From: DAORIO01 sp964384645
GTDB lineage: Bacteria > Patescibacteriota > Minisyncoccia > Phycocordibacterales > UBA9973
Direction: 5' to 3'
Assembly: GCA_964384645.1 (NCBI GenBank)
Contig: CAYLKL010000004.1
Location: 11,000 to 74,999, forward strand
DNA: 64,000 bases
The stretch's first letter is position 1. The number at the start of each line of letters is the position of its first letter. Below, in pieces: positions 25,953 to 34,323 of the stretch. Below the pieces are notes generated by a model, which saw only the letters and a list, made by a program, of their open reading frames with translations, was not told the DNA's origin and did no database searches. The position numbers and the translations under genes are program-made.

Positions 25953-26366
25953 ATGAAAAAATATAGTGCAATTTTAGTTATTTTTATTTTTGTAGCTACT
26001 CTTGGTGTAGGTGCAAAAGCTTACGCAGATCAGAAGCTTAGCCCAACAGTTATTTCTTGCATGCAAGATGCAGTAGAAAAAAGAGATACAGCTATAATTA
26101 GTTCAGTTTCTACTTTTTCAACTTCTGTAACTAGCTCTCTAACAACAAGAAAAGATGCAATAAAAGCTTCTTGGAATCTTGCAACAAAAGAAGAAAGAGA
26201 TAGTGCTCGAAAAACTGCATGGGAGAATTATAAAACTAGTGCTTTGCAATCAAGACAAGATCTTAAGACTAGAAAATCAAAAGCTTGGGATCAGTTCAGA
26301 ATTGATAGAAAGGCTTGTGGTGTTGGTGTGACTGACACATCAACAATCGATTCTACAGTTTTGTAA
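25953..26366 (+). CDS. Secreted helical protein, 137 residues
   Basis: The signal peptide (1-25) ends A-K-A-Y-A-D. The mature part is nearly all helix, rich in Ala, Ser, Lys and Arg (R-K-D-A-I-K-A-S-W, R-K-T-A-W-E-N-Y-K), with two cysteines (one near 36, one near 124). Tryptophans recur about every 20-25 residues in similar A-W-x-x-Y/F settings, hinting at repeated helices. From memory such short secreted helical proteins are frequent in Patescibacteria; function unknown. TATAAT (25909-25914) precedes a leader of about 35 nt. Confidence 0.65.
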   Translation: MKKYSAILVIFIFVATLGVGAKAYADQKLSPTVISCMQDAVEKRDTAIISSVSTFSTSVTSSLTTRKDAIKASWNLATKEERDSARKTAWENYKTSALQSRQDLKTRKSKAWDQFRIDRKACGVGVTDTSTIDSTVL

Positions 26367-26374
26367 TAACTTTT

Positions 26375-26406
26375 TAAAAACACCCGCTATTTAGCGGGTG
26401 TTTTTG
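26375..26406 (+). terminator. Terminator after the 25953 gene
   Basis: AAAAACACCCGCT pairs with AGCGGGTGTTTTT. Confidence 0.9.
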
Positions 26407-26450
26407 TTTTAATTGTTGCCGGAGGTATAATTAACTCAAACCTTGAACTT

Positions 26451-27185
26451 ATGAAAATAAAAATTATTAGATTATTCATTGCTTGTGTGTTTCTTCCGTT
26501 GTTTTCAAATGCAAATAACCAAGAAGATTCATCCACTGCTTCTGTTGAGCTTTCTGTTCGTTATGTTTTGGTTACGAAAGAATCTCAAAAAACTAGCCGT
26601 ACAATTTCATATGGTGAGACTGGAAATATTCCCGTCACAATGAATTTACAGTTAGATGTTCAGCCATTTTTATGGCTTGAGTCGCCATTTAGTAGTGTCT
26701 TTTTTGTTTCCAAATCTCGATTTGGACAAGATCGAACTTCTTCTGAATTCGGTATTGGTCTAAGGAAAAAACACTTCGAGTTTTTTGTTTCTTATGGATT
26801 TAGAGCTATAAGAACAGACAAAGAAGGGGTAACAAAAGGATTGTCTTCTGGTTTTGATAATCAGGAAACAAAGAGTATTTGTTCCAAGTTTGACTTAAAA
26901 GTTTTTGGAATTAAAACAGATTTTTTTGGAAATATTTCTTTAGACGGTCGTGATAAATTTTTTTACGAATGGAAAACCGAAATATATCCGTTTGTTGATT
27001 ATTTTCCAGTACACATTTTTTTGTTCCATGAATCTTTTTTCGGAAGCGGAACTTGTTTGGTTTATTCAAATAACGAAGAGTCATCTAAAGTATTTTTAGG
27101 CTATTTATTACCTGAAAATAGATCTGAAAGGATTTATAGAAGGAGCCAAGGGTTTTTGTTTGGCCTAACTCACACTTGGAAGTGA
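26451..27185 (+). CDS. Secreted beta-rich protein, 244 residues
   Basis: The signal peptide (1-21) ends F-S-N-A-N. The mature part alternates short hydrophobic/aromatic strands (S-V-E-L-S-V-R-Y-V-L-V, F-E-F-F-V-S-Y-G-F-R-A) and ends with G-L-T-H-T-W-K. This looks like an outer-membrane barrel or a large secreted beta sheet. Patescibacteria have no classical outer membrane, so the protein either is soluble or was acquired from a diderm. Its stop lies inside the stem of its terminator (27168-27202). TATAAT lies about 25 bases upstream of the ATG. Confidence 0.6.
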   Translation: MKIKIIRLFIACVFLPLFSNANNQEDSSTASVELSVRYVLVTKESQKTSRTISYGETGNIPVTMNLQLDVQPFLWLESPFSSVFFVSKSRFGQDRTSSEFGIGLRKKHFEFFVSYGFRAIRTDKEGVTKGLSSGFDNQETKSICSKFDLKVFGIKTDFFGNISLDGRDKFFYEWKTEIYPFVDYFPVHIFLFHESFFGSGTCLVYSNNEESSKVFLGYLLPENRSERIYRRSQGFLFGLTHTWK

Positions 27186-27205
27186 GTTAGGTTTTTTTTA
27201 TTTTA
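27164..27205 (+). terminator. Terminator overlapping the 3' end of the 26451 gene
   Basis: CCTAACTCACACTT pairs with AAGTGAGTTAGG, then a T7 run. The stop codon TGA (27183-27185) lies within the hairpin. Confidence 0.85.
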
Positions 27206-27228
27206 ACTTGCGTGTATAATTTAAAACT

Positions 27229-27654
27229 ATGAAAAATAACAAAAATCATGAATCGCTCAAAAATACCAAAGATTACTTTGCTGTAAAGAAAGGGATAAAC
27301 GGACTCGGACTTTTTGCAAAATTACCAATTAATAAAAAAATGAAAATTTTAGAATATTTTGGTGAAATAATACCAGTTGCTGAAGCTGATAGACGAGGCG
27401 GAAAGTATCTTTTTGAAATAAGTAGTAGAAGGACTATTGATGGAAAAGAAAGAGGGAACATCGCCCGATATGTAAATCATTCTTGTGATCCAAATTGCGA
27501 AGCGGAGACAGACGGTTCAAAAGTTTTTATTTGGTCAGTAAAAGACATTAACCCAGGCGAAGAGCTTACTTATGATTACGGAAAGGAATATTTTGATGAA
27601 TACATAAAACCAAAAGGTTGTATGTGTTTAAAGTGTGCTAAAAAAGCTAAGTAA
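27229..27654 (+). CDS. SET-domain protein lysine methyltransferase
   Basis: A 141-residue protein that is almost entirely a SET domain with a post-SET zinc cluster. It shows G-I-N-G-L-G-L-F-A (SAM-binding G-x-G, about 24-32), R-Y-V-N-H-S-C-D-P-N-C (about 81-91), E-E-L-T-Y-D-Y-G (about 110-117) and C-M-C-L-K-C at the C-terminus. The asparagine-histidine pair and the terminal tyrosine are those needed for SAM binding and catalysis. Bacterial SET proteins methylate lysines in host or own proteins. A plausible own substrate would be a lysine-rich protein such as those at 3756 and 34048, which is pure inference. TATAAT ends eight bases before the ATG. Confidence 0.9.
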   Translation: MKNNKNHESLKNTKDYFAVKKGINGLGLFAKLPINKKMKILEYFGEIIPVAEADRRGGKYLFEISSRRTIDGKERGNIARYVNHSCDPNCEAETDGSKVFIWSVKDINPGEELTYDYGKEYFDEYIKPKGCMCLKCAKKAK

Positions 27655-28366
27655 AAGATTTTATTTTTGTTCTTTTGATGCTAAAACAGGTGCATTTTTC
27701 ACCTAATTGTTCTCCAATTTCTTCAGCCAAAACTCTCATATAAGCACCGGCGCTACTGTTTATTTCTAGTTCGAAGGATTGGAATTCTTTACCAGTTATT
27801 TTTTTCCAAGAATTTAATATTTCCTTTTGTCTAAAATTTCCTTTAACTTTTTTGCATATCGTATTTACACGTAGAAATATTTTTTTGTAAGCTATTAATT
27901 TTTCTGAAAGTATATTTATATTTTTTATTTCTATTGTGTGTTCTGGTAGTTCAACATTCATTTTTTCTCGGGTGATTTTCCAAAGAGGAACTCCCTTTAT
28001 GTTTTTGGATGAATATGGGTGGTATTTTTGGGTTCGAATTCCAGATAGTTTTTTAAGAATTTTTAAAAGGTTGTTTTTGGTTATTATTTCGGATTTTTGC
28101 TCACTAGGTATTCCCAGTAGATCTCCTGTGTCAGTTTGTAATCCGATCAGTATCTCTACTACGTATGTTTTTGGAAGCGAAGTATATTTTTCTTTATTCA
28201 AAACATCTTCCTCTGTTAAAATGATTAATTTTCCTTCTGCGGCAGGGTCTAGTCGACCAGCATAAGTCATGGGAGTACTTTTAGATATTTTTTTAGATTC
28301 CCTTAGTTGTTCGATTCTCTCAAGGGGTGTTTGGCCCAAGGTTTTGTTTACTAGGTATACTGACAT
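27647..28366 (-). CDS. truB: tRNA pseudouridine synthase TruB
   Basis: Makes pseudouridine 55 in the T-loop of tRNAs. 239 residues from the ATG at 28366, chosen because TGC-TATAAA sits six bases upstream; the frame is open further, across the divergent promoter. The catalytic motif is A-G-R-L-D-P-A-A-E-G (about 37-46) with the aspartate nucleophile. K-T-Y-V-V-E-I-L-I-G and later R-T-Q-K-Y-H-P-Y-S are family blocks, and the end has S-A-G-A-Y-M-R-V-L-A. The usual G-H-T-G-T start of the motif reads M-T-Y-A-G-R here, a diverged form. Its end overlaps the SET gene by eight bases, tail to tail. Confidence 0.88.
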   Translation of the reverse strand: MSVYLVNKTLGQTPLERIEQLRESKKISKSTPMTYAGRLDPAAEGKLIILTEEDVLNKEKYTSLPKTYVVEILIGLQTDTGDLLGIPSEQKSEIITKNNLLKILKKLSGIRTQKYHPYSSKNIKGVPLWKITREKMNVELPEHTIEIKNINILSEKLIAYKKIFLRVNTICKKVKGNFRQKEILNSWKKITGKEFQSFELEINSSAGAYMRVLAEEIGEQLGEKCTCFSIKRTKIKSFT

Positions 28367-28403
28367 ACGGCATTTATAGCATGTTGTTGTATAATTACAA
28401 TCA

Positions 28404-28985
28404 ATGACAGATAAAGAATTTTTAAGGTTTCTTAAAAAATTAAACACACCAAAAAAGATTCAAGATTTTTTAAATACTCTTGAAAACAATAAAGCCGATA
28501 CTGTGTTTTCTCCAAAAAGATCTATAGAAAATAAAACAGCTCATTGTTTAGAAGGTGCGTTAATTGCTCATGCTTGTTTTATTTTAAATAAAAAGGAAAG
28601 TTTTCTTTTGGATATAAAAGCAAAAAGAAATGACCTAGATCATGTTGTTACAGTGTTTAAAGAGGATGGTTTGTATGGCGCCATAAGCAAAACCTCATAT
28701 TCGGTTTTAAAATTTAGAGATCCTGTTTTTAAGAATGCTAGAGAACTGGTAATGTCTTATTTTTCAGAGTATTTTTTGGAAAATGGAGAAAAAACAATGC
28801 TTTCTTATTCATCGCCATTTTCACTTAAAAAAAGAAATAGATCGTGGATTGCAACAAATGAAGATCTTTATGAAATAGGCTGGGAGATCGATAATGTTAA
28901 ACATTTTGAAATTGCCCCGCAAAAAGTCATGAAAAAACTACGTAAGGCAGACGCGGACGAAGTTTCTAGAGTTTTTGAAAAGTAG
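28404..28985 (+). CDS. Transglutaminase-like hypothetical protein
   Basis: A 193-residue protein, divergent from truB, with TATAAT eight bases before the ATG. A-H-C-L-E-G-A-L-I-A-H-A (about 49-60), D-L-D-H-V-V-T-V-F (about 78-86) and G-A-I-S-K-T (about 95-100) resemble a cysteine...histidine arrangement of the transglutaminase/papain-like fold, with C51 and H81 as possible catalytic residues. It has L-R-F-x-D-P-V-F-like and E-L-x-M-S-Y-F blocks that I recall from uncharacterised bacterial families. Function not known. Confidence 0.6.
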   Translation: MTDKEFLRFLKKLNTPKKIQDFLNTLENNKADTVFSPKRSIENKTAHCLEGALIAHACFILNKKESFLLDIKAKRNDLDHVVTVFKEDGLYGAISKTSYSVLKFRDPVFKNARELVMSYFSEYFLENGEKTMLSYSSPFSLKKRNRSWIATNEDLYEIGWEIDNVKHFEIAPQKVMKKLRKADADEVSRVFEK

Positions 28986-29102
28986 TCAACATTGTTTGGC
29001 ATTTTTGTTCGTGGTATAAATAAGACAATCGAGTCTATAGATAAAAGTATGTCGATACGTTTCGTTAGCTCGTTTTATTAGTTTTTTGTATCTTTTACTT
29101 TT

Positions 29103-29435
29103 ATGGATAGAGATAATTCTACAAGACAAATGGTTCAAGGTAATTGGACATGTGGTACATGCGGTGGGGCTATTCACGAGCTTCCATTCGAGCCAAATCC
29201 TGAAAGATTGGCATCGTTAAAATGTCGAGATTGTCACAGTAAGTCACGAGATTCTCGTGGAGACCGAGGTGGTAATAGAAATTTTAACGCAAGAAGTCAG
29301 GGTCCAAAACAAATGTTCCAAGGAAATTGGAAATGTGGATCATGCGGAGGAAGTATTAACGAGCTTCCGTTCCAACCTGATCCAGCAAGAGTTGGATCAC
29401 TAAAGTGTCGAGATTGTCATAGAAATAGTCAATAA
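29103..29435 (+). CDS. Tandem zinc-ribbon protein (two CxxC-CxxC units)
   Basis: 110 residues made of two near-identical units. Each has G-N-W-x-C-G-x-C-G-G, then E-L-P-F-x-P, then L-K-C-R-D-C-H. The units cover about 10-45 and 70-106, and the linker between them is Arg/Gly/Asn-rich (R-G-D-R-G-G-N-R-N-F). The form is that of the CxxC-x(~20)-CxxC zinc-ribbon family that is frequent in Patescibacteria, with an RGG-like linker suited to RNA binding. A leader of about 75 nt follows a TATAAA box, reminiscent of cold-shock genes, and a DEAD-box helicase lies nearby. Confidence 0.8.
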   Translation: MDRDNSTRQMVQGNWTCGTCGGAIHELPFEPNPERLASLKCRDCHSKSRDSRGDRGGNRNFNARSQGPKQMFQGNWKCGSCGGSINELPFQPDPARVGSLKCRDCHRNSQ

Positions 29436-29441
29436 GACAAA

Positions 29442-29473
29442 ATAAAAACCCCTTCCTATCGAGGGGTTTTTAT
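29442..29473. terminator. Bidirectional terminator
   Basis: AAAAACCCCTTC pairs with GAGGGGTTTTT between the convergent zinc-ribbon and DedA genes. Confidence 0.85.
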
Positions 29474-29476
29474 TTT

Positions 29477-30103
29477 CTATAGTTCGTAATTAGACATTAT
29501 TTTTTCAAATATTTTCATTAATTTCTTTTTTAGTATTTTAAATATTGCGAAAATTGCAACAAACCCAGCAAAAATTAAAATAGCATTTCGCACAACATTA
29601 ACTCCGTCAATTATCGAAGATATTCTGCTATGGAAATAATTTCCTAGACCTAAAAATAATGGTACGTATACAAAAAGGGCAGCTAATTCAATTAGGATAA
29701 ATTTTTTGAAAGGCATTTTTACTTGACCCGCCATAAACGGACCTAAAAATCTAAGTTGAACCATAAATCTAGAAAAGAAAACTACTTTATTTATGTTGGC
29801 GTTCATCCATTTAAGTTTGTCGCCTAATTTTCCTGCAAATACCTTTTGGTAAAACATGTTTACCCACTTGTTGCCACCACGAGACAAAAAATACATCCCA
29901 ATATCACTCACAAGGAGGCCTGTGATTACAATTGGTATCAATATCCAAATATTAGCGCTACCTGTGCCTGAGAGGTATCCTAGACCCAAAAGAACCACTT
30001 CTTCAGGGAAGGGTATGAACACATTGCCCAAAATCGATATTATGAATATGACAAAATATGAAAGATAACCAAGTTCTGCAATTAATATAACTGTTCCGTT
30101 CAA
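29477..30103 (-). CDS. DedA-family membrane protein
   Basis: 208 residues with TTG as start codon. The extended -10 TGC-TATAAT lies seven bases upstream of that TTG, which supports it. There are four to five hydrophobic helices; the family signature F-I-P-F-P-E-E-V-V-L-L-G-L-G-Y-L-S-G (about 30-47) and the re-entrant-loop block F-F-S-R-F-M-V-Q-L-R-F-L-G-P-F-M-A-G (about 109-126) are both clear, with the conserved arginines. DedA proteins act as phospholipid (undecaprenyl-phosphate or PE) translocases; the substrate here is not known. Confidence 0.9.
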   Translation of the reverse strand: MNGTVILIAELGYLSYFVIFIISILGNVFIPFPEEVVLLGLGYLSGTGSANIWILIPIVITGLLVSDIGMYFLSRGGNKWVNMFYQKVFAGKLGDKLKWMNANINKVVFFSRFMVQLRFLGPFMAGQVKMPFKKFILIELAALFVYVPLFLGLGNYFHSRISSIIDGVNVVRNAILIFAGFVAIFAIFKILKKKLMKIFEKIMSNYEL

Positions 30104-30134
30104 GGATTATATTATAGCATTTTTGGAGATGTAT

Positions 30135-31787
30135 TTATCTAATGAAAGTTAGGGCTTTTCCTCTTTTAGCCGCACGTCCAGTTCTTCCTATTCTGTGTAC
30201 GTAATCTTCGTAAGTTGGGGGAAGGTCATAGTTTATTACATGACTAATGTCGTCGACGTGAATACCTCGAGCTGCAACATCTGTTGCAACTAATATATTT
30301 ACACCTCCTTCTTTAAATCTTTTTAGAGCACGTTGTCTTTGTGGGTGAGATTTGTTTCCGTGGATTGATTCTGCTTCAAGTCCCACTTTTGAAAGATCTT
30401 TGCTCAATTTTTCTACTCCATGCTTGGTTTTTCCAAAAATAAGAACTTTACTAAATTCATCTTTTTTCAATAGATCAATAAGTACATTAATTTTTACTTT
30501 TTCATCTAAAAAGTGCACAACGTCTTGTTCGATATTTGTTGTAACATCTTTTTTGCGAACAGAAATTTTTATTGGATCTCTTAAAAAATCATCAACAAGT
30601 TTTGTGATCTCTGGAGACATCGTAGCTGAAAAGAAAAGAGTTTCTCTTTGTTGTGGCATGTCTTTTAGAATTGCTCGAATATCATGAATGAATCCCATAT
30701 CAAGCATTCTGTCAGCTTCATCTAACACTACAGCTTGGATAGCATTTGCGTTCATTGCACGTCTTTTCATAAGGTCTAGCACTCGTCCAGGTGTTCCAAT
30801 TATAAACTGGTTTTTATTTTTTAGTATTTTAATTTGAGGCACAAGACTTGTTCCGCCAACACAAATTACAGAATATATTTTAGAGTTAAATGTTAGTTTC
30901 TTTAATTCTTGCTCGATTTGAATAGCTAGCTCTCGAGTCGGCGCCAAAACCAAAACTTGTCTATCAGGAAATCTCAACGCTTTGTCGATTAGTGGGATTA
31001 AAAAAGCTGCCGTTTTTCCTGTCCCAGTATTTGCAAGACCTACAACGTCTTGGTTTGCTAGGATGTGTGGAATTATTTGGTCTTGAATTTCTGTAGGTGT
31101 TACAAGTCCCGCTTTTAGAATCGCTTCTGTTAATTTTTCGTTTAGTTGAAAGTCTGTAAATGTTCGCATTGATTTATATGGAACATGCTCTACAGTTTCT
31201 TCAACATTTTTATTTATAAATTGAGAAGGGTTGAAAGTTTTTTGAACTCTTCCTCCGCCACCATTTTTGCCACCAAATGAACTACTTCTTCCGCCGTGAC
31301 TTCTGTTTGAAGATGGCCTAAAAGAGCTAGATCCAAAAGCTTGTTTTCTTGGTCCAGATGAAGAACCTCCTCCAAATGAAGGTCTTGGTCTAAATGTCCC
31401 AGGATTGTTGCCTTGGTAAGAAGTAGGGGCACCGTTAGAAGTGCTAGCTGTTCTTGGTTTAAATGACGAAGTAGTAGAATCTGTTTTACCAAATGAAGAT
31501 GAGTTTGATCTAAATGATTTGTTTCTACTAAAACTGCTTTTATCACTTGATTTCCACGGAGTTGCAGATCTAAAAGGTCTAGCAAACGCAGGTTTTTCAC
31601 CAGATGAAGTACCTCCTCTGTAAGAAGAAGGGGATTTACTAAACGAAGAAGAGCTTGTTCTTGGCGTAGTCGAAGAACTAAATTTCTTTGGCCCAGATGA
31701 AGTTCGACTCGAACTTCCGTATGATTTGGGTTTAGAAGAACTAAATCCCGAAGACCGACTTGGTCGGTAATTTGATTTTTTATTCAT
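30135..31787 (-). CDS. DEAD-box RNA helicase with long N-terminal disordered extension
   Basis: A 550-residue protein. Residues 1-185 are low complexity, Ser/Arg/Gly/Phe-rich (S-S-S-F-S-K-S-P-S-S-Y-R-G-G), and the helicase core follows: Q motif near 212-235, motif I A-N-T-G-T-G-K-T (about 247-254), D-E-A-D (about 355-358), S-A-T near 383, and motif VI H-R-I-G-R-T-G-R-A at about 533-541. It ends right after motif VI, so unlike most bacterial RhlE/CsdA proteins the disordered arm is N-terminal. It has a canonical promoter (TTGACT 31915-31910, 17 bp, TATACT 31892-31887) and a ~95-nt leader, as is usual for cold-shock helicases. Confidence 0.93.
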   Translation of the reverse strand: MNKKSNYRPSRSSGFSSSKPKSYGSSSRTSSGPKKFSSSTTPRTSSSSFSKSPSSYRGGTSSGEKPAFARPFRSATPWKSSDKSSFSRNKSFRSNSSSFGKTDSTTSSFKPRTASTSNGAPTSYQGNNPGTFRPRPSFGGGSSSGPRKQAFGSSSFRPSSNRSHGGRSSSFGGKNGGGGRVQKTFNPSQFINKNVEETVEHVPYKSMRTFTDFQLNEKLTEAILKAGLVTPTEIQDQIIPHILANQDVVGLANTGTGKTAAFLIPLIDKALRFPDRQVLVLAPTRELAIQIEQELKKLTFNSKIYSVICVGGTSLVPQIKILKNKNQFIIGTPGRVLDLMKRRAMNANAIQAVVLDEADRMLDMGFIHDIRAILKDMPQQRETLFFSATMSPEITKLVDDFLRDPIKISVRKKDVTTNIEQDVVHFLDEKVKINVLIDLLKKDEFSKVLIFGKTKHGVEKLSKDLSKVGLEAESIHGNKSHPQRQRALKRFKEGGVNILVATDVAARGIHVDDISHVINYDLPPTYEDYVHRIGRTGRAAKRGKALTFIR

Positions 31788-31915
31788 TAGAATAGTTATT
31801 ATTGTAGGGTTTAATTGATTTCGAGTTAAATACGAAATATCTTTTTAATAACTCAAGAACCCCCATACAACATCTCAAGTTTCAAAAGTATATAATAAAA
31901 GCTTAAAAAAGTCAA
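31788..31915 (-). promoter_or_regulatory. Promoter and ~95-nt leader of the DEAD-box gene
   Basis: The -35 TTGACT, -10 TATACT (31892-31887) and a long untranslated leader with short inversions. A cold-responsive or autoregulated leader is plausible but unproven. Confidence 0.55.
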
Positions 31916-31960
31916 TAAAAGACATTAAAAGACAATTTAAAATTGGGTTATAATAAATGC

Positions 31961-33052
31961 GTGATAAAAAGCATTAAAAGTAAGCTTGAAAGCTTTTTAG
32001 ATAACAACAGAAAGTACGTAATGCCAATTGCGGTGATTGGTGGTTTTATTGTCGACATTTTTACTTTAAATAGGATAGATCAAGTATTTGATAACTCAAT
32101 TTTAATAACACATTTGTTAATTGTTGGTGTTTGTATGGTATTTCTTTTTGCCAAAGATACAAAATACGACAAGATTTTTAAATCCTCAAAGTATGAAAGT
32201 ATTTACGAGACATTAATGCTGTTTTCTTTTGGAGGTTTGTTTTCTGGGTTTGTTATTTTTTATACACGTAGCGGTTCGCTTTTGTCTGCGTGGCCTTTTG
32301 TTTTGGCAATGCTTTTTTTAATGCTAGGTACAGAATTTTATAAATCTTTTTACAAAAGAATTACTTTTCAGATAGTTTTATATTTTATTGCACTCTTTAC
32401 TCATTTAATATTTTTCATACCGTTAATTGTGAAAGACGTCGGTGCTTTTTGGTTTTTGGTTAGTGGTGGAATTAGTATTATTTTAATAAATATTTATTTT
32501 GGTTTTTTGGCTTCAATAAATGTTGAGAAGTATAAATCAATTAGAAAGAATTTAATTAAGTATATTTTTATTGTTTTTGGTTTATTTAATTTTTTATATT
32601 TTACAAATATTATTCCTCCTGTGCCCCTTTCTTTGAAATTTAAAGCTGTTTACCATAGCGTACAACCAACGGATAGTGGTTATTTGGTTACCTATGAATC
32701 TCCAGCGCAGATATCTTTAAGAAAAAGAAGTCATATTTATCATTGGGATGGCGTAAGTCCGGTTTATGTTTTTACTTCAGTTTTTTCACCGATTGGTTTT
32801 CAAACAGAAATTCACCATGTCTGGAAGTTTTTTGATCCAAATATTGGACGCTGGGTAACAAGAAGCACCATACCTCTTACTATAAAAGGGGGTCGCGCAG
32901 AAGGGTATAGAGGTTTTTCTTATAAAACAAATTTACAGTCTGGAAAATGGCGAGTAGTCGTCGAAAATAAAAGAGGGCAAGCTCTTGGTTATATGAATTT
33001 TACAATAAAAGACGGAGCGCCAACGCGTAGTTTGATACTAGAAGAATTATAA
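31961..33052 (+). CDS. Polytopic membrane protein with DUF2914 domain
   Basis: 363 residues from GTG at 31961. TATAAT (31949-31954) is six bases before this GTG, whereas a TTG at 31943 would lie upstream of the promoter. Residues 20-215 hold six or seven membrane helices. The C-terminal ~115 residues match the DUF2914 pattern: F-T-S-V-F-S-P, H-H-V-W-K-F-F, G-R-W-V-T-R-S-T-I-P-L, G-Y-R-G-F-S-Y-K and S-G-K-W-R-V-V-V. The domain is extracytoplasmic by topology. The biological role is unknown. Confidence 0.85.
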   Translation: MIKSIKSKLESFLDNNRKYVMPIAVIGGFIVDIFTLNRIDQVFDNSILITHLLIVGVCMVFLFAKDTKYDKIFKSSKYESIYETLMLFSFGGLFSGFVIFYTRSGSLLSAWPFVLAMLFLMLGTEFYKSFYKRITFQIVLYFIALFTHLIFFIPLIVKDVGAFWFLVSGGISIILINIYFGFLASINVEKYKSIRKNLIKYIFIVFGLFNFLYFTNIIPPVPLSLKFKAVYHSVQPTDSGYLVTYESPAQISLRKRSHIYHWDGVSPVYVFTSVFSPIGFQTEIHHVWKFFDPNIGRWVTRSTIPLTIKGGRAEGYRGFSYKTNLQSGKWRVVVENKRGQALGYMNFTIKDGAPTRSLILEEL

Positions 33053-33054
33053 AA

Positions 33055-33966
33055 TTATTTTTTAAACATTACACCTAGATAAGAATCAATAACTCTTTGG
33101 TCTTCTTCGTAAAAGTTTTTATCTTCGTTGTGTAGTTTTGTCGCCAGGTCTATTCCGACAAATCTCCAGTGCCAAGGTTCAAATTTGTAGTAGCTATTTC
33201 CACTTGGGTAAGAAAGAATAAAACCGTATTTGTGTGCATTTTCAAGTAGCCATTTATATTCAGGAGTTTTGTCAAAACCGTTTAAACTTCCGTTTAGTGC
33301 TTTTGTTGTTAGATCAACTGTGGTACCAAGTTGGTGTTCAGAATATCCTTGGTCAGCTGAAAATTGATTTGCAGAACCTGCTCCGTACACTACTGTGTAA
33401 TTGTCTTTTAAAACTGTTTGAGTTCCGAAAGACCTAAAAGCAGAACCGACAAATAAATTTCCGTCGTCGTCATTTGCGTCGTCAATCATGTCTTTTAAAA
33501 ATGGCCAAACTTCTCCGTGAATTTCAAGACCTCGTGATGGTTCAAATAAATAATCTGGATCAATTTTAACAATGTCAGTCGGTGCGTAATGTTCATTTAA
33601 GAAAAAAACTTTCGAATATTTTTTTAGAAGTTCTTCGTCAAGGGTGGTAAGTTGTTCAAGAGTATTTACAGTTCCTGTTATTTTTTCTAATTGCTCTGCG
33701 AGGGTGAGATTTGTGTTTTCTTGAGACTTATTTAAATCCAAAAATATTTGCGCCATATTTTGTTGTGTGTTTGATAGGTTCGTATTAAGTTCGTCAATTT
33801 TTAAAACTAAGCTTTCATTAGTAATAGCTAGCTCATTTTGTTGTGCTTTTACAGTAGATAGTTGTTTCCAGCCATAAAACACAATCCCTGCGATAATTAT
33901 TGTAGCAACTGCGCCCGTGATCCAGATGGGTGATATTTTACTTATGTGTAGTTTTTTTGTTTCCAT
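33055..33966 (-). CDS. VanY-type D-alanyl-D-alanine carboxypeptidase, membrane anchored
   Basis: A 303-residue protein with an N-terminal membrane helix (about 14-33), a coiled-coil stalk rich in Leu/Gln/Asn (about 36-105) and a VanY/MEROPS M15 peptidase domain. The zinc site is visible: S-E-H-Q-L-G-T-T-V-D-L (about 209-219), with histidine and aspartate, and E-P-W-H-W-R-F-V-G (about 261-269), with the second histidine. It should trim the terminal D-alanine of wall peptides outside the cell. The gene is convergent with the DUF2914 gene, two bases between the stops. Confidence 0.93.
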   Translation of the reverse strand: METKKLHISKISPIWITGAVATIIIAGIVFYGWKQLSTVKAQQNELAITNESLVLKIDELNTNLSNTQQNMAQIFLDLNKSQENTNLTLAEQLEKITGTVNTLEQLTTLDEELLKKYSKVFFLNEHYAPTDIVKIDPDYLFEPSRGLEIHGEVWPFLKDMIDDANDDDGNLFVGSAFRSFGTQTVLKDNYTVVYGAGSANQFSADQGYSEHQLGTTVDLTTKALNGSLNGFDKTPEYKWLLENAHKYGFILSYPSGNSYYKFEPWHWRFVGIDLATKLHNEDKNFYEEDQRVIDSYLGVMFKK

Positions 33967-34007
33967 AAGGTGATTTTAGCATAAATATGACTAAGAATTT
34001 TTTGATA

Positions 34008-34045
34008 AAAAACACCCACCATATTTAAATAGTGGGTGTTTTTTC
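34008..34045. terminator. Terminator of the small basic gene (minus)
   Basis: AAAAAACACCCAC pairs with GTGGGTGTTTTTT across a ~12-nt loop. Confidence 0.88.
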
Positions 34046-34047
34046 CT

Positions 34048-34188
34048 TTATCTAGTTGGTTTTTTCCATCTTTTCGCTTTTACTGCTTTCTTCTCAAGCA
34101 TTGCGCGCTTTACTTCAAGTCTCTTTTTTGTTTTAGGAGATTTTTTTGACTTCTCCTTCATTTTTAGCGATGTTGCTCTTTTTGCCAT
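34048..34188 (-). CDS. Small basic protein, 46 residues
   Basis: ATG at 34188, stop TAA at 34050-34048. The sequence starts M-A-K-R-A-T-S-L-K-M-K-E-K-S-K-K and ends R-W-K-K-P-T-R; about 40 percent is Lys or Arg. It ends directly before a strong terminator, so it is likely expressed. It resembles a ribosomal-protein or nucleoid-protein tail in composition, but it is not bS21 or another small ribosomal protein that I can recognise. It may be one of a class of tiny basic proteins together with the one at 3756. Confidence 0.6.
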   Translation of the reverse strand: MAKRATSLKMKEKSKKSPKTKKRLEVKRAMLEKKAVKAKRWKKPTR

Positions 34189-34323
34189 TTGATTTTTTCG
34201 ATTACTTATAAGATGAATGCATTATACATTATTTTTATATTTTAGATAATCTATAGTTATTTAATTATATTGAGTAACATTTGTTAGTGTGGTATTGTGT
34301 ATCGAACATAAAACTTATACAAC

